Shown here piece after piece: positions 56,229 to 64,000 of a stretch of 64,000 nt of DNA; within the stretch, counting starts at the first letter, position 1, and each line of letters begins with the position of its first letter. This DNA is from Panagrolaimus kolymaensis (Eukaryota; Nematoda; Chromadorea; Rhabditida; Panagrolaimidae). Location: assembly GCA_028622995.1 (NCBI GenBank), contig JAJQJQ010000013.1, positions 1,674,001 through 1,738,000 of the forward strand, read 5' to 3'. The translations under genes were made by a program, and so were the position numbers. The notes beneath the pieces are model-generated. The model had not been told where the DNA came from. It saw only the letters and a program-made list of their open reading frames with translations, and did not search any database.

Positions 56229-58119
56229 ATGACATCCATAGGAATTTCACTTGAAGATATCATACTTTTATCCATTGAAATTCCATGTTATATTTTTCAT
56301 GGAAGTATGGCATTTTTTATTGGTTTACAAGTTTATAAAAAAAATCAATTATTTGAAAGTGCATTCTTTATTTTATTTTTATCCATTGCTATCGCAGATA
56401 TTATTTTTTACATCGTTGCTGTAAGTATTTTTTCATTCGTTTCGAGAATGCAAAAATTATTTTCTTTAAATTTATAGTTTTTTGCTTTTAGCTTTTGATA
56501 AACATAAAAATTCCTCAATTTGGTTTATGGACTGATTTTTATGTTTACACTTCTCAAGGTTGGGTTTCAACCATAGGTTACATGACTGGAGAATATTGTG
56601 GTATTTATCAAGCTTTAACACATTTTGTTATTTCTGTGAACCGATTTAATGTGTTTTATTTTCCACATACTTTTAATAAAGTAAGCTTAATTTATACATT
56701 CCAAAAAATATGTGTCATAAAAGCTAAAATTTAAAAAAAAACTTTTAGTATTTTAAATTTAAATATTCTAATTTCTCAGAGTCTGTGAAATTTCCTTTTT
56801 ATTTTTCAAATTTAAAAGATTTAATTTTTTAGAATTGGCACGGCCGTCGTTTTCATTTGATTTTATTTAGCCTTATTTTACTTCCAATTTTATTTCAATG
56901 TTGGCATTGGAATCATAAAATTCTTTATTATTATGTCACTCCAACTTCCATAGCCCAAAGAGTGGATGATAAAACCATTCAATTGGCTATAAGTTTTATA
57001 GGTTTAATAATTTTTGGTGGAACATCAATTTTACAAATAATTTTGGGCGCTGCAACTTTGATTAAATATTATAAATTAAATAAACATGGTCAAATTTCAG
57101 CACAACAAAAAGCAGCAATTATTTTATTTGGTAAGAAAAAAGTTACTAATTTTTAAAATAAGGGAAAACCAAGAATTTTTTTTGTTCTTTTTACCGACGG
57201 TTTATTTATTTTTTATTTTGATTACATACTTTGGCACAACTGATGACAAATTAGGGTACTTTTATGAATGATACAGTTAGTATCCCTAAAGCATTTTATT
57301 TTAAAATTCAAATTTACTTTGAATTTAGAATATTCTATTTGTTTATTTTTTTACCGCTTCTTAAATATAAGGTAAAGAAATCTCGAAGTCAATATGGGTT
57401 TTTTGAAAAACTTTTGAATACAAAAAAGATAAAAAAAAATATTTGAGCAAATATTCAAAAAAAGACAAATAAAAAAAAGTAATATCATTGACAAAAAAAA
57501 ATATTTTGCTTTTAATTTATCGATTGTGTTTGACAGCGGGGGGAAAAGATAAGCAAAAAAAAAGCTAACAATAAACACTATTTTCTTTACTCATTATCAA
57601 AAAACTAAGGTTGAGAAGAAAAAGGAAAAAAACAACAAACAATAAAAAAATGTAATTAAAGTTTCCTCCGATTTGAAAATGAAGTTGTGAATAAAATCTT
57701 TTTTTTGCAAGTTTTGAAAAAATTAAATCCTTAATTTTTTTTAGTTCATTCGCTATGTTTAACTGGAGCCCAATTACTTCGAGCTTCATTTCATGCCAGT
57801 ATAATTACAGCCACATTTACTTCAAATTTAGCTTTAGCAAGTTTTATGCAAAAACGTGTTCCAATTATTGTAAATATTTATGCTTTAACTGGATCAATTT
57901 TTTTATTTATCCTTAGGTAATTCAAATTTCTTTAATTTTTTAAATGTTTAAATATAATATTTCAGTGAAAAAGTTCGACAAAGCTATATACAATTTTATT
58001 TTTCTTGGATTCCATTTTGCTCCAAAAATTTTAAATTAAAAACTTCGAAATTGGTTATTGTTGGAACAACATCGATGTTTCTTACAAACATTGCAGCAGC
58101 AGAATCAAAAATATTTTAG
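56229..58119 (+). CDS. Srg/Srv-like serpentine chemoreceptor
   Basis: Five exons (56229-56420, 56492-56680, 56833-57130, 57745-57916, 57966-58119) join in frame into 334 residues. Seven hydrophobic helices are visible. Helix 3 is followed by SVNRFNVFYFPHTFNK, the N-R-x-x-x-x-x-x-P pattern of srg/srv-type nematode receptors, and helix 7 is followed by SEKVRQSY, like their S-x-x-V-R motif. The 614-nt third intron shows no inserted element. Chemosensory GPCR role is inferred from the family. Assignment between srg, srv and related classes is uncertain, as is the cell of expression. Confidence 0.68.
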
Positions 58120-58347
58120 ATCACAAAACAAAGTTATGAAATTCTAGTAATAAAAAAAGTGGAAATCGTATCCCTGAAATTTTGGAATAAAAAAGTCATT
58201 TATTTGTTTATAATTTGGATTTTTGGCTTTTTTCGAGGCAAAATGTATGCGATTAAATTTTATTAAAAATAAAATATATAAAAATTTTACTAACACATTC
58301 AAAAAATTAATTACTTTACACAAATTTTTATTTACATAAAAAAGAGA

Positions 58348-59043
58348 TTAACAAAATGTGACAGTGTAATCAGTATTTTTGCAGGTGACAAGGGCAGCTT
58401 TATCATCATACGCATAAACATAAGAGTTAGGGCATTTGCCTTTGAAGAATTTAGTTTTCTCTGTGGGTGGACAAGTTTCAGGAGTATTATGAGCTCCACG
58501 GCAGCAAGTTTCATCAGTTTGATATTTGGTGCAAGCGCTATTGCATTGAACAGTTTTACCATTTTTATCCACTTTTAAATCTACGGAGCATTCACCAAGA
58601 ACATTGCCACTGCATTCCCCAACAGTTTTACATCCTCCATCGTTAGGCTTTACAACGACTTGAATATTAAATCCGTCGACTAGGGAAACATCGTAATTAT
58701 CAACGTTCGCAGCAAGGGTGAATTCAGCTAAAGTAACTCCAGCTTCCCCAGTTCGGCCTTCGCATTTTTCTTTATTTCCGCATCCCCCTGTTTCACAATT
58801 AAAATTTGATTCATCGCATCCAGTTCGAGCCCAAATTCTTCCACTCACCCAATCATCTCGAACATTGAGATCCATGCCTTGCCCTGGATTGAGTTTAGCT
58901 CCGCCACCATTGGGAATATCATTATCTCCGCGCCATCCAGGCCAAATGGGAAATTGACAATTATTTTGAAGTTTTATTTTTCGGCCATAAACTGCAACGC
59001 CAAATAAAATAAGGCAAACTAAAGCAAGTTGAAGCTTAGCCAT
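58348..59043 (-). CDS. Thaumatin-like secreted protein, 16 cysteines
   Basis: A single exon of 231 codons. Signal peptide (LALVCLILFGVAVYG) and then the thaumatin pattern: N-x-C near the start, GRIWARTGC, TLAEFTL, DNYDVSLVDGFNIQV and the terminal CC and C-x-x-C cluster. I count 16 cysteines, the full disulphide set of the family. The acidic cleft residues (Glu in LAEF, Asp in YDVSLVDG) are kept, so glucan-binding or glucanase-type antifungal activity is possible. In Caenorhabditis, thaumatin-like (thn) genes belong to innate defence. A TATAAAAG box is 64-71 nt upstream. It lies tail-to-tail with the srg/srv-like gene. Confidence 0.92.
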   Translation of the reverse strand: MAKLQLALVCLILFGVAVYGRKIKLQNNCQFPIWPGWRGDNDIPNGGGAKLNPGQGMDLNVRDDWVSGRIWARTGCDESNFNCETGGCGNKEKCEGRTGEAGVTLAEFTLAANVDNYDVSLVDGFNIQVVVKPNDGGCKTVGECSGNVLGECSVDLKVDKNGKTVQCNSACTKYQTDETCCRGAHNTPETCPPTEKTKFFKGKCPNSYVYAYDDKAALVTCKNTDYTVTFC

Positions 59044-59106
59044 AATTAATTAAAGTATTTAGAATCTTAATAAAAAAGACTATATCGATATCGATGAAAA
59101 CCGTTG

Positions 59107-59114
59107 CTTTTATA
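59107..59114 (-). promoter_or_regulatory. TATA box of the thaumatin-like gene
   Basis: GGGTATAAAAGC on the minus strand, 64-71 nt upstream of the ATG at 59043, a usual distance for a short 5' leader. Confidence 0.6.
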
Positions 59115-61299
59115 CCCATCCAAAAAAAATTTAAAGGTTCAAAAACCATCCAAATAAAAAGGTATTTATTTGTTTGGTTTAAATTTTTTTTATTTTTATT
59201 ACACATTTTTTATTTGTAATATTTATCTTTTTTTCTTCTTCAAAAGTGATGTTATTTGTGACTCATTTTGACTTCCATTTTTCTGTCCTTTAATTAACTC
59301 ACTTTTCTTTTGCAAAAAAAAACATATAAGTCAATCCGCCATTTCTTTGTTGTTGCTTTTTTGTTAGTTGACTCATTTGTTTTTACTAAACTAAAAACGT
59401 TTAGCTTTTTTAAAGGGTAAAATACATACTGGCGTTTGTCTAATTTTTAAAAAATAAATTTACTCATATTTTTAATATTGTAATAAATTCAACATTTGTT
59501 GTTTTTGTTTTTTTTATTTTTTATTGGTAAAAAATAAATAAATCCTCTGTCATTTGTTTAGTTTGTTTCCTGAATCAATCCCAAAAAATAAAATGTAGGT
59601 TGACCGACGAATGCTAATAAAAAAAAATCGGAGGTAGAACAAATATTTGGTTATTTTTTTCTTTCTTCCATTCCTTGTTGTTTTTGTTAAATGGTATTAA
59701 GCACATTGTGGGTGGTATAGTAGGCGTGAAAAACAATGTTTTTAAAATCAATGAAAAATATCATTTATTTTATGAAAATTATTTAAAAAAAAGCAATAAT
59801 AATAAAAAGTAAAGCAGATATAATTTTTCCAAAGACAGATAGGACGACAATCATTTTATAATGAGAAAAAATGAATGTTGTACGTTTTTTGGATTGCTTC
59901 AATAAATATCTCATTTCTAAAAATTTGCATATTTCATGAATCATGATTGTGCAGCAAAAAAAAAATTTAAAACAAAAAAGCTTCTTCGATTCCGCTGTTT
60001 TAATTTTTTTTCATAATGACTCGAAACATATTATTTTTAAGGTAGTCATCATCACATAATTTTGTTCTCAACTTTAAAATATGCCTTCGGTAAAAATCAG
60101 TAAAGTTCAAACTATGAAAGCTTTATTTCTTTTTATCATGTCAAACCTACTTCGATTGTGTCAAAAAATTCAAACCACAAAAATCATTCTTAAGAAGATT
60201 ATTTCTTTAATTTTATTTTATTTAAAGATGTGCGAAGTGATACGCGCTACATTAAAAAAAATGATAGTTTAATTCCAAGCAAAATGTTTGAATGTTTGCT
60301 AATAATATTATTTACATTTTTTGAGTTAAAATCGTTTATTCTTGCAACTTTTTTGTGCGCATTGTAAAAAGTTATGTACTTAAATTTTTTCTCAAATTTT
60401 GAGATCAAAAATTAATCTGTAAGCTGCTGAATTATTTGATATAGAATCCAACTGTTCATATTTACATTAATTATTTTTAGATATTCTAAAATTCTTCTTC
60501 ATGAAATAAAACCAGAAAATTGCAAAAGTAAAACTTTTTTTAATTGCCAAAACTAAAGTTTTTGAATTAGGTTGTAAACTTGTTCAGGAAAGTCTGGCTA
60601 ATAAACTATTATGTTTAAAAGGTTGCAAATCATATTAACTAAGCTTCAGAATCTTCAATTTTGTTTAATAAAAGTGTAAATAATTCGATAATTTAATTTT
60701 TTTGTTTCTAAGACTTCCTTAAAAATATTTCCAATTTTTGTGTCGATTTCATATTTGTGGTATTCCTCTTATTATTTTTTTTTGTGGCGTAAGCTCAAAG
60801 ATACCGTAATACTTTGCAACAATCAAACAATAAATTCAATGAATCATTTTTTATTTTTTTTATTTTTTGCAATTGAAATCGAACAAAAAAAAATGACGTG
60901 AATGAGATGTATGTATCATACAAATAAGTTCGGTTTTTTCGCATCATGTCTTTGCCGCTTGCTCGCTTCTTTTCATCTCTCAAAAAAAGCAAAAAGCAAA
61001 CAAGGTTTATCTTTGCTCTCCCTGAATTATATTTTTGTTAATATTTTGTTTCAATTTTGTGTTTAAAAAGTTTTGGAAACAAAAAACTTTGATGGTAAAG
61101 TGAAGAGAAAAAAAACTAAAAATAAGCAACACGCCTTAAGATTTTTTTGAGGATTAAAAAAATTATAAAAAAATTATATAATACTTCAACATTTTTTTTG
61201 ATATAAAAAGCTTTACTTTTTTTCTCGAGATTCCTCTAATTTTTAATCTCACTGATTTAAAAAAAAATCAACTTTAAAGAAAAAATTTTTCTCATAAAA
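59115..61299. other. Long intergenic region
   Basis: No gene is supported. A 63-codon plus-strand frame at 60081 is not credible. The last 100 bases before 61300 are AT-rich leader sequence. Confidence 0.45.
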
Positions 61300-63709
61300 A
61301 TGTATGGAAAAGGTTCCATTATTATTCCACCACCATCGTCTGCTATTTCAATTCCAGAAAACCCTAAAACTCCAAATGAAGAAGACACGGAATTCTTTAC
61401 TGAAAATAATTCGAAATTAAAATGCAAAATATGGGGTCCATATTATTTTTTATCCCTTTTTACATTTCAATTATTACCAAATTCTCAACAATCAAAAATG
61501 ATTAATTATTTATCATGGTTTCCAACAATTATATTTATGCTTATTTATTTTATAAGGAAAATTTATTTACTTGTTGAAATGGCTTCTGCTATTGTAAGTT
61601 ATTCGTAATAGTTGGTAGTTGTGGCTTTCATAAATCGAATGTTTTTAAAAAAACAAAAAAATTTCCATACAAAAGATGTAAAAATTTTTTTATTAGAGTT
61701 TTGTACTTTTGTAATTTATGGTAATAGACTGACTAAAAATAAACGGCATAAAAGAGATTTATGTATTTCTAATTTTTTGGCGGCTCTAATCAAAGTGTTT
61801 TTTTTTCTTTGTTTGATCTCCTTGAAATAATCGTTAGACCAACTTAAATTAAGCAAATAAAGAAAAACATCTGAAAATTTTGCAGCTTCTTCTTTACTTT
61901 GATAGATCATGCTTAATCTTCCAAAAAAAAAAATAGTTTCAAAAAAAAAATAAGCAAACTAATGTTAAAAAAATAAATCAAAAGTTAAAATACTAATCTT
62001 TTGTTGAATTTTTATTTAAATAAAAAAAAGTTTTTTGAGTTATGGTCTTAGAAACTTGAGGGAATTAGGTTGATCATTCAAAAATAAAAACTCTTCAAAA
62101 GTTAATCACACTTTCAAAAAAACTATGCAAAAAAAGAAAAAAAACTTGAACTTTGATTTATTTTGTAAATTATATCGACTTTGTTTAAAAATTTTTATGG
62201 TACTATGGTTTAGCCACCTAATTTTGTAATTTTTCTTTTTTTTTGTCTTTGAACTGATAGCAAATTCTAAAAATTTATCCGAGCAAAAGTTTTAAAAAAA
62301 TTTTTTTTTATTCGAAAATAAAAAAACAAAGCACACCAAATTCTTTAATAATCAAAACAACAAAATAAAAAATTAATTTTTATAGACATTATCAACAAAC
62401 TTTGCATACACCACAATTTTATTCTTTACTGCAATGCACACATTTTTTAGTGCTATGACCTTAGGAAATTTTAAAAGGACTAACTATTTTCAAGCTACCA
62501 TGGATAAATTAAGACAAGCATCATCCTCCACTCATGAAGTAGGAGATTTTTATTTTCAAACAAAAAAAATCCATTTCTAAAAAGTTAAAAATATTTTTTT
62601 CAGATAAAAAAAGCTTCGATGTATGAATTTTTAGTTCAAATAATAGTTTATGGAATATTTTTGGGTTGCGCCATTTTATCGGTAATCGAAAATTATGTTA
62701 TGTTTGATCATGATGTAACAAATTTAAATAATCGAGTTCCTTCCGTGCCTAAAAATGAAACCGGGACTTTTAGGTAAAAAAATTTGAAATTTCTTTGAAA
62801 AGCATATTTGAAACCAACAAAAAAAAGTGTTTTAGAGAATCAATGTTTGGCAGCAGCGGCGGCAGCAATACTTTATATTTTATTGATGCAACATTAATTA
62901 TTTGGGGTTCATATTTGAGTTCATGTGCCTTAGTTACTTATTTAATGGCAAATCGAGCAATATGTCGAGAATATCAAAGCTTTAATGAAAGTTTAAAAAA
63001 TCAACTTGAAAATGGGGCAATCAAGGTTTGTGGCAATTTCCATGTTTTTTTCGTGGACTTCCCGCTTTCAATAATTTCCTTACTTTTGTAGAATTATTCA
63101 ACCATGAAAGATTTGGAAAATCAACTCATCGATCTTTTAAAAGCTGCAAGTTTCATTACCAATTCTGCTTCAATTTTAATTGATTTAACATTTATTTGTG
63201 GTCTTTACACTCATATTGTAGCTTTATTTAGTTTACAATCATTTAAAAACTCTTTTCAATTTATACAACTAGCTTTATTTGGTTTATGGTATTTACAATC
63301 CATTGTTATGTTAGTTGTCTCATTAAAGAGGCCATCAGCTTTAAGAACTTTGGTAAACCTTTCGTCTTCGGTCACCAAAATTGCTAAAGGGATTGCTTTT
63401 AGATGCGAGAAACAACAGAAATGATTTGGTTGGATCGAAATATATGGGATTCCAAAGATGATTCATCCATTGCTAAAATAGCTCAAAATATTTCTAATAG
63501 AATTCAATCCACTGATTATGCATCCAAAGCTATGGCACCCTTAAAAGCTGCAAGCATTATCATGACTTTGGTTAGTAATTTCTTTTTCTTTTTTATTTAT
63601 CACGGAAAGTTAAAAACCATCAAAAAAATTGTTTTAGATTTTGTTATTTACTCCATTCTTCATCAATGTGTTAAGTAACTTCAAATATATCCCAAGTTAT
63701 CAGCAATAA
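61300..63709 (+). CDS. Multi-membrane chemoreceptor-like protein (gustatory/SRR-type topology)
   Basis: Seven exons (61300-61593, 62386-62538, 62604-62773, 62836-63025, 63092-63352, 63403-63570, 63638-63709) join in frame into 435 residues. A hydrophilic Pro/Glu N-terminus precedes seven to eight hydrophobic helices. After helix 4 a long, helix-prone intracellular-like loop (ICREYQSFNESLKNQLENG) recalls the topology of gustatory-receptor-like and Srr proteins, with the N-terminus inside. The last exon ends TPFFINVLSNFKYIPSYQQ. No NPxxY or DRY-type motif is present. It is probably a membrane receptor or channel of that type, but the family is not certain. The 792-nt first intron is unusually long for the window and its contents are not recognisable. 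All junctions are in phase. Confidence 0.62.
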
Positions 63710-64000
63710 TAATAGTGACGCAGCAGCAGCAGAAACTATAAAATCCCATTAACTAACTCTGAGGATTTTTGTTTAATCGTGTAAAATATTTAATGCTTTA
63801 ATAAGTAAAAAATAATATTAATCGTAGGTTTAATAAAGTAAATGGCACTGTATAATAGTTATAACTTATAAGTACATACATACATAAAATTATGGTATAC
63901 GTGTATTTTAAATCAAATAAATAAATAAATAAAGTTTTGAAACAATGGTTAAAAAAAAGATTGTTTTGTTGTTAAAGATGCTGTTTTTGCTACTTACATA

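Noticed and set aside
1..64000. CRISPR arrays, bacterial operons, rRNA and tRNA genes
   Set aside because: No regularly spaced repeats of CRISPR type, no ribosome-binding pattern, and no credible tRNA fold or rRNA segment noticed; the window is eukaryotic.

Overview
The window looks like nuclear DNA of a nematode. It is very AT-rich. Coding exons are short and separated by GT-AG introns, many of only 45-60 nt, with a TTTTAG/TTTCAG acceptor. The gene content is typical of nematodes: sre-, srt- and srg/srv-like seven-helix chemoreceptors, a MATH-BTB protein, a transthyretin-like protein, a 16-cysteine thaumatin-like protein and a microsomal P450. There is no bacterial-style operon. A free-living or parasitic rhabditid-type worm fits, but the genus cannot be fixed from sequence alone. 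Exon models were assembled by hand. For most genes every exon junction keeps the reading frame, which is the main support for them.

Layout. 1-4.3 kb: regulatory-looking, almost gene-free DNA. 4.3-6.1 kb (-): a multi-membrane transporter-like gene. 7.2-9.3 kb (+): a MATH-BTB protein with an unusual N-terminal membrane anchor. 10-26 kb: a segmentally duplicated pair of head-to-head SRPK-like kinase genes. Copies A (-) and B (-) are complete, C (+) lacks its 5' exons, and D (+) is reduced to its first exon. A secreted cysteine-rich gene with an in-frame stop lies between the copies. A complete 5.84-kb autonomous Helitron sits in the control region of the second pair, and the first pair preserves the empty site. 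26.2-37.7 kb: two copies of a spherulin-4 (GH135-like) gene inside a 2.7-3.1-kb duplication. Between them are a small type I membrane protein, an orphan exon, a frame-broken transthyretin-like gene and a small secreted-protein ORF. 38.3-41.2 kb: small secreted peptides, two of which share a C-terminal motif. 41.4-58.1 kb: four chemoreceptor-type GPCR genes, a decayed coding region and a full P450 gene. 58.3-59.0 kb: the thaumatin-like gene. 61.3-63.7 kb: another multi-membrane receptor-like gene.

Mobile DNA is prominent. Besides the Helitron there are two non-autonomous hAT-type elements with 8-bp target duplications and internal GGAGC-rich palindromes (one in a spherulin intron, one in an srt intron), a 254-bp fold-back element, and a 375-bp TA-flanked element with CACGGAG termini.

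Together the genes suggest an environment-facing locus of chemosensation, secreted effectors or enzymes and detoxification, shaped by local duplication, patchy sequence homogenisation between copies and transposon insertion. The most informative items are the Helitron with its in-window empty site, the mosaic kinase and spherulin duplications, and the possible horizontally acquired spherulin-4 pair.
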